Below the pieces are notes generated by a model. The model worked only from the letters and a program-made list of their open reading frames with translations, was not told the DNA's origin and ran no database searches. 64,000 nt of DNA from Magnetococcales bacterium (GTDB taxonomy: Bacteria > Pseudomonadota > Magnetococcia > Magnetococcales > Magnetaquicoccaceae): positions 1-64,000 of the forward strand of contig JADGAR010000012.1 of assembly GCA_015231915.1 (NCBI GenBank). Reading direction: 5' to 3'. The translations under genes were made by a program, and so were the position numbers. Shown piece after piece: positions 35,106-44,111 of the stretch; positions within the stretch are counted from its first letter, which is position 1, and every line of letters begins with the position of its first letter.

Positions 35106-36187
35106 GCGGTCACGGGCAACTGGCTGCCGTGGCCATGTCCGGCGGCGTGGATTCCGCCACGGCAGCGGCGCTCCTTGTGGAGCAGGGGTACGAGGTCATC
35201 GGCCTGACCATGCGGTTGTGGGACAGGGGGGATGCCGACAAGCCCGCTCCGGGCCGCGCCTGTTGCGCCACCGAGGACCTCCACGACGCCAGACGGGTGG
35301 CGCAGACGTTGGGCATTCCTTTTTATGTCGTCGATTTGACCGCCCAGTTCCAGGAGGCGGTGGTGGAGGATTTCCTCGCGGCGCTCGCCGCCGGTCGCAC
35401 GCCGAATCCCTGCGCCCGTTGCAACGAGGTGTTGAAATTCCACCATCTCCTCAACCGCGCCCGCCAGTTGGGGGCCGCCTTTCTGGCCACCGGCCACTAC
35501 GCCCGCATCGAGGAGGTGGAGGGCGAGCCGTGGCTGATGCGGGGTCTGGATCCGGGCAAGGATCAATCCTATTTCCTCTTCGCCACCCGCCGGGAGGATT
35601 TGGCCAATATCCGCTTCCCCTTGGGGGCGATGCACAAGGAGGAAACCCGCGCCCGCGCCGTGGCCCTGGGGCTGCACCTGGCCCGCAAGCGGGAGAGCCA
35701 GGACCTCTGTTTCCTCCCGGACGGCGACCCCCATGCCCTGTTCGTCCACTCCGGGATGGCCGCATTGACGCTGCCCGGCCCCATCGTCGATGAAGCGGGC
35801 CGCCTGCTGGGCGAACATCGGGGGCTGGGCCATTATACCATCGGCCAACGCCAGGGCCTGGGCATCGGCGGCGCGCCCCATCCGCTCCATGTGATCGCCA
35901 TCCAGCCGCAGGAAAATCGCCTGGTGGTGGGTCCGGCCTCCGCGTTGCTGCGGGAGAGCCTGGAGCTTGCGGCGCTCAACTGGCTGCCCCGGCGTCCCCT
36001 GACCGGGCCGGTCACCGTCCTGGCGCAAATCCGTTACGCCTCGCCCCCCCAGTCGGCCCTCCTCACCCCATTGGACGGTGGCCGGGCGCGCATCGATTTT
36101 CGTTTCCCCCAGCGGGCCATCGCCGCAGGGCAGGCCTGCGTCCTGTATGACAGGGACCGGCTGCTGGGGGGGGGATGGATCACCTGA
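35102..36187 (+). CDS. mnmA: tRNA-specific 2-thiouridylase MnmA
   Basis: The 361-residue enzyme has the PP-loop AMSGGVDSATAAALL at about residues 11-25, the catalytic-Cys motif NPCARCNEVLKF, the KDQSYFLF segment and the SQDLCFLPDGD segment. It thiolates U34 of tRNA-Lys, -Glu and -Gln, with sulfur from a relay. It overlaps thiO by 4 bases and is followed closely by a cyclic-nucleotide-binding gene. Confidence 0.95.
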   Translation: MSGHGQLAAVAMSGGVDSATAAALLVEQGYEVIGLTMRLWDRGDADKPAPGRACCATEDLHDARRVAQTLGIPFYVVDLTAQFQEAVVEDFLAALAAGRTPNPCARCNEVLKFHHLLNRARQLGAAFLATGHYARIEEVEGEPWLMRGLDPGKDQSYFLFATRREDLANIRFPLGAMHKEETRARAVALGLHLARKRESQDLCFLPDGDPHALFVHSGMAALTLPGPIVDEAGRLLGEHRGLGHYTIGQRQGLGIGGAPHPLHVIAIQPQENRLVVGPASALLRESLELAALNWLPRRPLTGPVTVLAQIRYASPPQSALLTPLDGGRARIDFRFPQRAIAAGQACVLYDRDRLLGGGWIT

Positions 36188-36209
36188 CGACCTTACGGGA
36201 GACAATACC

Positions 36210-36653
36210 ATGGAACTGAAACCGCTGTTGGACAAGATTCCCTTTTTCGCCCAGTTCACCGACGGGGAAAAGGAACGCATCTTGCGCATGAACTGTTATT
36301 TCGCCAAATACAAGGCCGGGGATTTCATTATCCGGGAAGGGTCCCTGGACAACAATTCCATGTACATCATCCTCAAGGGTGGGGCGCATGTGACCCAGAA
36401 CCCCTTTCCCGACACCCCCATCGCCACCCTGGAGGCCGGCACCGTGGTCGGGGAGATCTCGTTTCTCACCCTGCAGCCCAGAATCAGCAACGTCGTCGCC
36501 CGTGAACCCACCGTCTGTTTCACCATCAACGGCGCCACCATGGAGGATCTTCCCTCCCCGCTGCAACACAAAATCAAGGACCGGCTGATCGAAATCCTGG
36601 TGAAACGCCTGGAAACCATGAACCAGACCCTGGTGGATCTCATGCGGCGTTAA
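36210..36653 (+). CDS. Cyclic-nucleotide-binding domain protein, first of tandem pair
   Basis: The ATG has GGGAG 8 bases upstream. The 147-residue product is a single CNMP barrel (MYIILKGGAHVTQ, VVGEISFLTLQPRIS) with a C-terminal helix HKIKDRLIEILVKRLETMNQ. No helix-turn-helix is present. It is a close paralogue of the next gene and related to the one at 25870. The typical cassette Arg is absent; whether it binds cAMP is open. Confidence 0.85.
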   Translation: MELKPLLDKIPFFAQFTDGEKERILRMNCYFAKYKAGDFIIREGSLDNNSMYIILKGGAHVTQNPFPDTPIATLEAGTVVGEISFLTLQPRISNVVAREPTVCFTINGATMEDLPSPLQHKIKDRLIEILVKRLETMNQTLVDLMRR

Positions 36654-36733
36654 GCACTCCTTTACATTCGTTGCGGGATTGGTTACCATTTTGACAGCTG
36701 CCATCCACCATCCCCTTTTTGCGGAATAACGCG

Positions 36734-37171
36734 ATGATTGCCAGACAATTGCTGGATAGTATTCCATTCTTCTGGAACTTCTCGGACGAGGAAAAGGATC
36801 ACCTCCTGAGCCTGGACAACTATTTCGAGAGTTTCAAACCCGGAGAGTTCCTCATCCACGAAGGCGCCGAGGACAATGCCCTCTACATCATTCTCAAGGG
36901 CAGGGCAGATGTCACCAAGAATTCCATGCCCAAAAAGGTCATCGCCACCCTGGAGCCGGGCACGGTCGTGGGGGAAATCTCCTTTCTCACCAATCGTCCT
37001 CGCACAACCAATGTTATTGCTGCGGAAAAGATGATCTGTTTCACCATCAATGGCCAGACCATGGCCGAGTTGAACACCCACATGCAGCACAAGATCAAGG
37101 ATCAACTGATCGAGATCCTGGTGCAACGCCTGGATAACATGAATCAAACCTTGCTGGAATTGGCGCGTTGA
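36734..37171 (+). CDS. Cyclic-nucleotide-binding domain protein, second of tandem pair
   Basis: The ATG at 36734 is used rather than an upstream TTG. The 145-residue product shares the barrel (LYIILKGRADVTK, VVGEISFLTNRPRTTNV) and C-terminal helix (HKIKDQLIEILVQRLDNMNQ) of its neighbour, so the pair arose by tandem duplication. Confidence 0.85.
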   Translation: MIARQLLDSIPFFWNFSDEEKDHLLSLDNYFESFKPGEFLIHEGAEDNALYIILKGRADVTKNSMPKKVIATLEPGTVVGEISFLTNRPRTTNVIAAEKMICFTINGQTMAELNTHMQHKIKDQLIEILVQRLDNMNQTLLELAR

Positions 37172-37275
37172 GTCAGAATCCATTCAACCAGGCTTTGCGA
37201 TTTGTCGATAGAATTGATAAGGAAGAAGTGGCTTGTGAGTTAACGTAAGTTTGGAGTGGGCGAGCGGGGAGTTTC

Positions 37276-37683
37276 ATGTTCAACGCCATACCAGCGGTCA
37301 ATCTCTTGGGGGTGAGCAATCCCTTGCTGGAGCAATCCAATCTGGCACGGGCTTCCCAGGATATTCGCACCCACAATGCCGAACGCCTCTCCTCGCGCAA
37401 CGTGGAGGATGTCAAGCACAACGCCAAGAGCCGCGCGGTGAGACGCGACCACTCCACGGACGAGGACGAGGCCGAGGAGGAGGGCGAGGGGGCCTACCCG
37501 CAACCGTTTCACAAGCCTTCCATTCAGGAGCGCCAGAACCTCGCCCGGCAAGGGAAAGTGAGTCTCAATCAACGTGCCGTGACCGCAATGTTCCTCAACC
37601 AGGCGAAAAGCGGAGGTGGCAGGGGGAATCCCTTGGACAGGGGGGGCGGCAGCGGTGAACCTTCCATCGATGTGGTCGCCTGA
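37276..37683 (+). CDS. Hypothetical protein with acidic low-complexity segment (135 aa)
   Basis: GGGGAG lies 5 bases before the ATG. The product has a run of Asp/Glu (DEDEAEEEGEGA) and a glycine-rich tail (KSGGGRGNPLDRGGGSG). No family or membrane segment is seen. It is probably a soluble, partly disordered protein. Confidence 0.55.
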   Translation: MFNAIPAVNLLGVSNPLLEQSNLARASQDIRTHNAERLSSRNVEDVKHNAKSRAVRRDHSTDEDEAEEEGEGAYPQPFHKPSIQERQNLARQGKVSLNQRAVTAMFLNQAKSGGGRGNPLDRGGGSGEPSIDVVA

Positions 37684-37695
37684 CCTGCGGGGGGC

Positions 37696-37971
37696 ATGAT
37701 GTCCCGCCCGTCAACCGACGCGCCGTCTTCTGGCGTCGATTGTCTCAAATGCCGTCATTTTCAGGTCACCTGGGAGCCGGATTTTCCGCGCGGTTGCCGG
37801 GCCATGGGGTTCAAGACCGCCTTGTGGCCCTGGCAGGAGGTGTTGCGGAGTTCCGGCGAACCCTGTCTCAGGTTCGAGCCAAAGCCCGTCAATCATCGCC
37901 AGGAGCCATCCCGTCCGGCCAGGGAGGGGTCGTTGCCGCCGGTTTCCGGGGGTTTTTCCCGCAAGGTTTGA
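37696..37971 (+). CDS. Conserved small cysteine protein (91 aa)
   Basis: The 91-residue product carries the pattern CLKCRHFQVTWEPDFPRGCR and a later SGEPCLRF. This Cys-x2-Cys-x2-F ... GCR ... GxxC arrangement is found in many short bacterial proteins of unknown function, and would hold a small metal site. The C-terminal part is not conserved-looking. It starts with two consecutive ATG codons. Confidence 0.65.
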   Translation: MMSRPSTDAPSSGVDCLKCRHFQVTWEPDFPRGCRAMGFKTALWPWQEVLRSSGEPCLRFEPKPVNHRQEPSRPAREGSLPPVSGGFSRKV

Positions 37972-38008
37972 GACAAACCGGCGATGGCTTGTGTGTAACA
38001 AGAATAAA

Positions 38009-38024
38009 TGGCATTAATTTTGCT
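38009..38024 (+). promoter_or_regulatory. Sigma-54 (RpoN) promoter
   Basis: TGGCATTAATTTTGCT matches TGGCA...TTGC(A/T) with correct GG/GC spacing. It lies 55 bp upstream of the ATG at 38079, which has GGAGGGAAC as ribosome binding site. Confidence 0.75.
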
Positions 38025-38078
38025 TGAATTCAACGGACATCACCACTGCCCAGTCGGAGACCCGGAGGGAACAAGAAA

Positions 38079-38648
38079 ATGCAAGCCATTGAAATTCAGG
38101 CTGATATCACGCAGGAAGGGCAGATTTTTCTGCCACCCCCCTATCGCGATCTCTATGGACGACAGGCGCGCATGATCCTGTTGTTCGATGAAATGACGAC
38201 TGGCCCCGCAGAGGAAACGGAGCGAGGCAAGCCGCGCCCCTCCCACCCGAGGCCTGCCCATCCGGTCGATCCCTCCCGGGTGGCCGGGTCCGCCCAGGGG
38301 GTGCAGGAGATGCTGACGCAAAAACTGCGCGACGCCCTGCCCGGTCTGTTGGCGGTCTATCTGGCAAGGCGCCCAGCGCAGGGAGCGGAGGACGAAACCA
38401 TGGAACTGGCCGTGTTGCTGGAAGGGTTTGCCGACCCCGTGGTGCTGTGGTCCCTGGCCGACGACCTGAGCGCCCTGGCAGGCGGCACGGTGATCCCGCT
38501 GGATCTGCGCAACGTCCCCACCATCCGGCAACATCATGTCATCACCACCGGCGAACGGCTGTGGGGCGTCGAACCGCAGGCCGGAATGTTCGAGTGTTTC
38601 GTGTTGAGCGAAGACAATACCTTCGGAGAAATGTCGACCGCCTGCTGA
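38079..38648 (+). CDS. AbrB-like N-terminus fused to nucleotidyltransferase-like domain
   Basis: The 189-residue protein begins with a SpoVT/AbrB-like segment (IEIQADITQEGQIFLPPPY), the pattern of swapped-hairpin antitoxin-type proteins. A proline-rich linker then leads to a domain resembling minimal nucleotidyltransferases: ELAVLLEGFADPVVLWSL, GTVIPLDLRNVP, HHVITTGERLWG. The canonical GS-x10-DxD catalytic motif is not obvious, so the domain may be degenerate. A HEPN toxin partner is not present nearby. It is behind a sigma-54 promoter. The function is unknown. Confidence 0.6.
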   Translation: MQAIEIQADITQEGQIFLPPPYRDLYGRQARMILLFDEMTTGPAEETERGKPRPSHPRPAHPVDPSRVAGSAQGVQEMLTQKLRDALPGLLAVYLARRPAQGAEDETMELAVLLEGFADPVVLWSLADDLSALAGGTVIPLDLRNVPTIRQHHVITTGERLWGVEPQAGMFECFVLSEDNTFGEMSTAC

Positions 38649-38669
38649 CCGGTCTGGCAACGGGCGGGA

Positions 38670-38897
38670 TCAAGCCAGTTTTTCGCGGATCGCCTGACAA
38701 ATGTCGTAATACGAAGTCATTCCTTCCATCTCGGCCACCGTCAGGACGATGCCGAACTCCTGCTCCAGCGCCAGACAGAGGTTGAGGTGATTGAAGGAGT
38801 CCCAGGAGGCCACGGACTCCATGGCTGTGGCGTCGTCGATCGTTTCCGGATCCAGATCCAGGATGTCAGCCATCAGTCGCTTGATTTGCTCTTCCAT
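38670..38897 (-). CDS. Acyl carrier protein
   Basis: The 75-residue product is a carrier protein with the modification site SWDSFNHLNLCLALEQ (Ser of DSF). The gene overlaps fkbH-like by 32 bases. Such ACPs next to FkbH carry glyceryl or related C3 units. Confidence 0.9.
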   Translation of the reverse strand: MEEQIKRLMADILDLDPETIDDATAMESVASWDSFNHLNLCLALEQEFGIVLTVAEMEGMTSYYDICQAIREKLA

Positions 38898-40773
38898 GCT
38901 CTTCTCCGGTCAGGGTAAACCACGGGGGCATCTCCACCACCCCGGTCGCGAACTCCAACACCCACACGCTCTCCGTCAGGGTGTCGGAACGCAGGGCAAA
39001 GCCATGCTTTTCGTACATCAAACGGGCCGGCAGGTTCTTGGGGGTCGGAATCACACGACCAAGCACCCCTGCAAGTCCCAGGTCACGCGCCTTCCGGCAT
39101 AAGGTGGCGAGCATCGCGGTTTCCACAGTGCGACCGATGACCCGGCAACTGAGCAGAAAGGTCTCCACCTCCAGAAGTGGCTCATGGCGCGCTCCCTTTG
39201 CCATCATCACCCCCACGATGCCATTATCGCCGAAACGGTCCTCCACGCGCACGGTAAAAAGTGACCAGGCAGGATCCTCCATGCGTTGCGCCAACTCTTC
39301 TTCGCGAAAGCGCAGGGTTGTCAGATTGAATTGATTGGTCTTTTGGGTCAACTGGGCGGCGCGGGGCAGGGTGGCTGGGGTCAGGGGGGCAATGGTCAGG
39401 CGCATTTCCAAAGAGTGATAGAACCCCTCCAGCGAGCCGCTGGCCGCCTGGAGCGCATCGATCTGCGCCTTTTGCCAATAGAGATCGCCACGCTTGCGAT
39501 CCTCGGCAGAGAGTTGCAGCGTGTCGAACCAGCCGTCGTCGAGCAGGCGATCCACCGCCTCCTCGGGTTGGGCGGGGAAAGGGATCACGGTCACCATGGG
39601 CAGCGCGGCCCGCACCTGGGCGCACTCCATGGGACTGTCATCCAGGAAGACCATGTGCTCCAGGCCGATGTTCAGGCGTCTGGCGATGGCCAAAAGCGAT
39701 GCGGGTTTCGGCTGCCAGTGGACCTCCATGGCGACGAAGTGCTCCTTGCGCACCACCATGGCCGGATGCGCACGGAACAGCTCCTCCACCTCCTCGGGAT
39801 TGTTCTTGCTGGCGATGGCCAGCAGGATGCCCCGTGCCCGCAGCCGCAACAGGGTGCGTTGCAGGGCGACGTAGGCGTTGCCCGGATAGTCGGACCCCAG
39901 CCGGATGCCGTGGGGACCGTCTTCGCCCAGAATGCCTCCCCACAGGGTGTTGTCCAGATCCACCACCAGACATTTTCGGCTCAGACCCACCGAGGCGCGC
40001 AGAAATTTCAGGTACTCCGCCGCCAGAAGGGGGAGCATGCGCTGGGCAATCGGCGCCCTGGCCATGCAGGCCATGCGCAGGTCATGCCAGTGCTGCGCGC
40101 CGTGGCGGGTCACCAGACCGGCGTAATCCACCACGTGACATCCCCGGAAACGCCTGGCAAGCTCCAGCAGGGCGGAATTGACCGCATGCACCACCTCCCG
40201 TTCGCCGCAGGGGGGGAGGTGGCCGTCCAGGATGCCCAGCAGGGGGTGACGGGGCGGTTCGAGGTTGTGCAGCAGCAACAAGGCGTTCGACTGTTTGCGC
40301 AGGGCGAAGATCAGGGGTTCCACCGCGCCCAAAGCCTGTTCCACCAGGGCGCTCATGTCGCTGCCTTCCAGGGAGTGGTTCTCCCCGTAGAGGGCGGGCA
40401 GCAACCGTTCCCCCTCGATGGCCAGGATCACCACGTCGGGCCGGAAGGCGTACAGGCCGCTGTTCGGGTCGATCAGTTCCTGGTGGTACTGGGCGAAGCC
40501 GGAACGGTACGGCAGGATGCGCAGGCCATTGGCCATGCCCAGGGCCAGCAGGGGATCCAGGATGAATTCGATGGAAAAGGAGGCGAGCAAGGCGACCCGC
40601 AGGGGGATCAGGCCCAGTTCCTCGTCCGCCAGCGACTCCATCTGGCGGCGCACCATGCGCCAGCGTCCCCCGTCGCGGCTTTCGTTCAGGTAGGCCAGGG
40701 CGGCGTTCCGGGTGGCATGACTTTCCCGGCGTTGCAGACATGACAGGAAATGTTCGCGCAGGTCAGCGGTCAT
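38866..40773 (-). CDS. FkbH-like HAD-family acyl-loading enzyme
   Basis: The 635-residue protein has an N-terminal domain of about 260 residues, a HAD-IIIC domain with CLVVDLDNTLWGGILGEDG (Asp272 and Asp274) and a C-terminal GNAT-like domain. This is the FkbH layout, whose members dephosphorylate 1,3-bisphosphoglycerate and load glyceryl on an ACP. The ACP gene overlaps its end. It shares 11 bases with the AAC(3)-like gene. Confidence 0.9.
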   Translation of the reverse strand: MTADLREHFLSCLQRRESHATRNAALAYLNESRDGGRWRMVRRQMESLADEELGLIPLRVALLASFSIEFILDPLLALGMANGLRILPYRSGFAQYHQELIDPNSGLYAFRPDVVILAIEGERLLPALYGENHSLEGSDMSALVEQALGAVEPLIFALRKQSNALLLLHNLEPPRHPLLGILDGHLPPCGEREVVHAVNSALLELARRFRGCHVVDYAGLVTRHGAQHWHDLRMACMARAPIAQRMLPLLAAEYLKFLRASVGLSRKCLVVDLDNTLWGGILGEDGPHGIRLGSDYPGNAYVALQRTLLRLRARGILLAIASKNNPEEVEELFRAHPAMVVRKEHFVAMEVHWQPKPASLLAIARRLNIGLEHMVFLDDSPMECAQVRAALPMVTVIPFPAQPEEAVDRLLDDGWFDTLQLSAEDRKRGDLYWQKAQIDALQAASGSLEGFYHSLEMRLTIAPLTPATLPRAAQLTQKTNQFNLTTLRFREEELAQRMEDPAWSLFTVRVEDRFGDNGIVGVMMAKGARHEPLLEVETFLLSCRVIGRTVETAMLATLCRKARDLGLAGVLGRVIPTPKNLPARLMYEKHGFALRSDTLTESVWVLEFATGVVEMPPWFTLTGEEHGRANQATDG

Positions 40774-41611
40774 AGCAGTACTCCCCTGCCGCCGCCATGT
40801 CCGTCAGGGCATTCAGCACGTCACGGGCGTTGAGCAGCAGCAGTTCCCCGGTGCCCAGCCGGATTTGCCGCCAGCCCTCCCGGCGGGATCGCAGCCTGGG
40901 CACGACACGGGCGATCCTGCGGCGTCGGGAGAGTTCCGGATCGAAGAGGCGGGTGGTGGTGGTCACGGTCTCCCCCGAGGCGTTGCGAAAGACCAGGCTG
41001 AAGGTTTCCCGGGTAAAGGGCGAGACCGGCAGGCGTGGTTCCAGTAGCTCTTCCACGGTATGAAAAAAGGTCATGGAAGCGATCCCCGCACCCAGAAACA
41101 GAATCTTGCCATCGGCTTCCAGAAGTTTGGCATAGGGGGAGCCGCGACCGCAAGGGGTGGTGCAGGTGGCGTGGTCGCGGGCGAACTCTGCGGCCCGACC
41201 GCCCCAGATGGCCGTGGCATGGGTGGGGTGGGGGCTGCGGATCACCCCTGGTGAACGGCGGAACAGTTCGGTGAGCAGGCCGGAGCGGGAGGGGGTGCGG
41301 TTGAGGTCGAAGGTGACTCCGGAGCGCACCCACTCCAGGGCGCTGCCGGGAAAGGGGAGGGTGGGCATGAGCAGGACCCCCTCCTCGCCGACGCTCTCAC
41401 GCAAGACGGTCAGGATGTCGGTCTGTTTGCCGGTGAAGCACTCCAGCCGATCCAGTGCGGAGTGGACCAGCAGGGCATCGCCTGGTCGGATCCCCAGGTC
41501 GTGCAGCGCACGGCGCAGCGTCTCGGGACCGAAGCCGTGGCGGCGGCGCAGCCAGGCCAAACGCAGCCGTTTCCAGGTTCCCTTGAGGCGGTTTTTCCAG
41601 GCGGGCATCAT
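40763..41611 (-). CDS. Aminoglycoside N3-acetyltransferase-like acyltransferase
   Basis: The ATG at 41611 overlaps the upstream TGA and gives 282 residues. It has ALLVHSALDRLECF, LLMPTLPFPGSALEW, PSRSGLLTELFRRSPGVIRS and HPTHATAIWG, all of the AAC(3) family. Members in polysaccharide clusters N-acylate amino sugars rather than antibiotics. In this context it may transfer an ACP-bound acyl group, for example from the adjacent FkbH/ACP. Confidence 0.88.
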   Translation of the reverse strand: MMPAWKNRLKGTWKRLRLAWLRRRHGFGPETLRRALHDLGIRPGDALLVHSALDRLECFTGKQTDILTVLRESVGEEGVLLMPTLPFPGSALEWVRSGVTFDLNRTPSRSGLLTELFRRSPGVIRSPHPTHATAIWGGRAAEFARDHATCTTPCGRGSPYAKLLEADGKILFLGAGIASMTFFHTVEELLEPRLPVSPFTRETFSLVFRNASGETVTTTTRLFDPELSRRRRIARVVPRLRSRREGWRQIRLGTGELLLLNARDVLNALTDMAAAGEYCYDR

Positions 41612-42885
41612 GGCGTTTTTGTCGCCAATCGGCTTTGGAGCAGCAGAGCGTCCAGAAGGTACTTGGTGGCCCAGTTGGGAAAACCGGCGGTCATGTATTC
41701 GCCGAGGAGCATGGGGAACGATCCGGCCAGGGCGCCTTGCATGGGGGTGCAGGGGTAGTCGGTGACCTGCACGGCCTTGAGGAAATCGGTCAGGCGGTTG
41801 GCGGCATCCAGAAACCGGCGTTCTCCGAGGGCCTGGTAGAGCCGGAAACAGACTGCGGCGAGTTGCGCGTTGCCGGTCAGGCAGGAACTGAAAGAGGCGG
41901 GGGTCCAGTCGGCGTGGAAGCGGCCCGGCAGAAAGCCTTGCCGGGTGATGGCAGCGAGCATCGGCGTCATGCCGCGCGCCGCACTGGCGACCAGATCCTC
42001 CCGCCCGGCGGCCAGCCCGGTCTCCAGCAACCCTTGCAGGGTATAGCCGATGGTGTGGGTGAGGGGGGCTTCCGGACGGGTGAGGCAGTTGTGGGGGAAC
42101 CAGCCGTTGGCGGTTTGCAGATCCATGGAGGCCTGGGCGGCGCGCAGGGCGGCCTGGCAATAGGCAGGTTCATTGGTCAATTGGCCGAAGCGGTAGAGGC
42201 TCCAGGCACACAGGCAATTGTAGGTCTTGATGGGGGCGTGGGTCACGAAATGGCCGTGGGTGCGGAAATGGCCGTCGTCGCCCTGATCGCGCAGCAGAAA
42301 ATCGGCGGCCTTGCGGGCCGCGGTCAGGATGAGCGGATCGGGGGTGGTTTCCAGCAGGGTGCAAAAACCGTCCAGGACCATGCCGGTATTGAAGACCGCC
42401 GGGGTTTGCCGATCCGGTGGGACAATCGGTCCCCCTTGCACCGCGCCGTCCGGCATTTGCACGGCGGCCTCCCAGCGGGCCATGGCGAGGGCCGCATCCC
42501 GGAAAGCGCCATCATTGGCATGATCGGCATAATGCACCAATGACGAAATGATATACCCGGTCGTTTCCGGGTAGGAGGGTCGCCAGGGGTCGGCCTCGCA
42601 GGGAAAGCAGCCCAGGGAGACCCCGTCGTCCGGGGTGGCGCGCCAGGCGGTGATCAGCCAGGTGGCGGCCAGGTCGGCATGATGGTCGTTGGCCCCGGAG
42701 ACCAGGTGGACGGTATGGGTGAAAAAACGCCAGTGATCGCGCCAGGCCAGATCGGCGAATTCGGGCTGGAGGCCGATATTGTGCAAGCGGGTCAGGTGCT
42801 GGCGCAGGACCCAGTAATGGCGCTTCGGGGGTGCGGAGCGCCAGCGGCTGGCCAGGATGCCGGGCAGGTGGGAGTAGGAGATCAT
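41608..42885 (-). CDS. Six-hairpin (alpha/alpha barrel) glycosidase-like protein
   Basis: The ATG at 42885 is chosen. The 425-residue protein has repeated helical pairs with W/G-rich loops (SLGCFPCEADPW, AVQGGPIVPPDRQTPAVFNTG, DADGHF-type GDDGHFRTHG), consistent with a six-hairpin fold. No catalytic residue is assigned with confidence; it may be a sugar lyase, hydrolase or isomerase. It is coupled to the acyltransferase and follows the MaoC/SDR gene by 11 bp. Confidence 0.6.
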   Translation of the reverse strand: MISYSHLPGILASRWRSAPPKRHYWVLRQHLTRLHNIGLQPEFADLAWRDHWRFFTHTVHLVSGANDHHADLAATWLITAWRATPDDGVSLGCFPCEADPWRPSYPETTGYIISSLVHYADHANDGAFRDAALAMARWEAAVQMPDGAVQGGPIVPPDRQTPAVFNTGMVLDGFCTLLETTPDPLILTAARKAADFLLRDQGDDGHFRTHGHFVTHAPIKTYNCLCAWSLYRFGQLTNEPAYCQAALRAAQASMDLQTANGWFPHNCLTRPEAPLTHTIGYTLQGLLETGLAAGREDLVASAARGMTPMLAAITRQGFLPGRFHADWTPASFSSCLTGNAQLAAVCFRLYQALGERRFLDAANRLTDFLKAVQVTDYPCTPMQGALAGSFPMLLGEYMTAGFPNWATKYLLDALLLQSRLATKTP

Positions 42886-42896
42886 TGGCGAGAAAA

Positions 42897-44111
42897 TCAG
42901 TTCATGGTCTGACCGCCGGTGACGGGGAGGTCGATACCGGTGAGAAAGCGGGCCTCCTCGCCGAGCAGAAAGCGGATGGCTCGGGCGATCTCGTCGGGTT
43001 CGGCCAAGCGGCGCAACGGGGTGCGTGCGGCCTCGCCCTTGAAGATCCTTTCGCTGAGGTGTTCGGTGGCGGCGGTGCGCAGCAGGCCCGGAGAGACGGT
43101 GTTGACCCGGATGGCATCTTCGGCCCACTCCACGGCCAGGGCTTTGGAAAATCCCTTGAGGGCATGCTTGGCGGCGACGTAATCGGCCATGCGTGGGGGC
43201 GGGGCGTCCCAGACCACCTGGGAGAGGAGATTGACCACAGCACCTCCGGTCTGGCGCAAGTGGGGATGCGCGGCCCGGCAGAGGTGAAACACGGCCTTGA
43301 GTTGCAGGTCCAGGTGCTGCATGAAATGGGACCAGGTCAACTCATGGATGGCGCGGTGCGCGAGTTCGCCGAGGGGGGCATTGACCAGGCCGTCCAGGCG
43401 TCCCAGGCGGTCGAGGGTGGTGCGGATGAGGTGGTCCGCTGCCTCCGGGTCGCGCAAATCCGCGCCGATGGCGCATGCCGTGCCCCCCTGGTCGAGGATG
43501 GCGCGGGTGATGCGTTCGGCGGCAGGCGCGTTCTGGTGGTAGTGAACCGCCACGGCCATGCCGCTTTCCGCCAGGAGGCGGGCGGTGGCGGAGCCGACCC
43601 CTCCGGAGGCCCCCACCACCAGCACGGCCTTGCGGTTCGCGGCATGGGGCAGGGGAGTGGGGGGGATGGCGTCGGGGAGGGGTTCCTCGTCGCGCACCTT
43701 GACGCGGGCCAGGCCGCTCACCACGACCTGATCCTCGGCGTTGCGGATTTCCGTGGCCAGCAGCAGGGTGCGGGTAGGCGGATTGAGGCCGGTCACCCTG
43801 GCGATGGCCACGATGGGTTCCCCGGCCAGCACCGGACGGCGGAAGGCCAACTCCTGGGAGAGATAGAGGGCGTGTTTGCCCGGCAGGCGCATGCCCACCA
43901 GATTGGAAAAGAGCGCGGCCAGCAGCATGCCGTGGACCACCCGTCCGCCGAAACCGGAGTGCCGGGCATAGGTTTCATCCATATGCAACGTGCTGAAATC
44001 GCCGCTCAAGTCGGCGAAGCGGTCGAGGTCCTCCCGGGTGAAGGTGCGCTCCACCCGAAAGGCGTCGCCCATCCGGATACTGGCAAAAGTCGATTCTGCG
44101 GGTTGGTGCAT
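42897..44111 (-). CDS. MaoC dehydratase/SDR reductase fusion
   Basis: The 404-residue protein combines an N-terminal MaoC hot-dog domain (FADLSGDFSTLHMDE, GGRVVHGMLLAAL) with a C-terminal short-chain reductase (VVGASGGVGSATA, NLLSQVV, catalytic YVAAK, PGLLRT). It probably handles beta-hydroxyacyl or ketoacyl thioesters in the route ending at the AAC(3)/FkbH/ACP proteins. It heads the five-gene leftward cluster. Confidence 0.88.
   Translation of the reverse strand: MHQPAESTFASIRMGDAFRVERTFTREDLDRFADLSGDFSTLHMDETYARHSGFGGRVVHGMLLAALFSNLVGMRLPGKHALYLSQELAFRRPVLAGEPIVAIARVTGLNPPTRTLLLATEIRNAEDQVVVSGLARVKVRDEEPLPDAIPPTPLPHAANRKAVLVVGASGGVGSATARLLAESGMAVAVHYHQNAPAAERITRAILDQGGTACAIGADLRDPEAADHLIRTTLDRLGRLDGLVNAPLGELAHRAIHELTWSHFMQHLDLQLKAVFHLCRAAHPHLRQTGGAVVNLLSQVVWDAPPPRMADYVAAKHALKGFSKALAVEWAEDAIRVNTVSPGLLRTAATEHLSERIFKGEAARTPLRRLAEPDEIARAIRFLLGEEARFLTGIDLPVTGGQTMN

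Noticed and set aside
33191..36187. 998-residue open frame
   Set aside because: Its first two-thirds are an alternate reading of the NAGS-like and ThiO genes; only the part from 35102 is real (mnmA).
40763..41611. Antibiotic-resistance aminoglycoside acetyltransferase
   Set aside because: It is embedded in an FkbH/ACP/MaoC cluster, so a biosynthetic acyltransferase is more likely.
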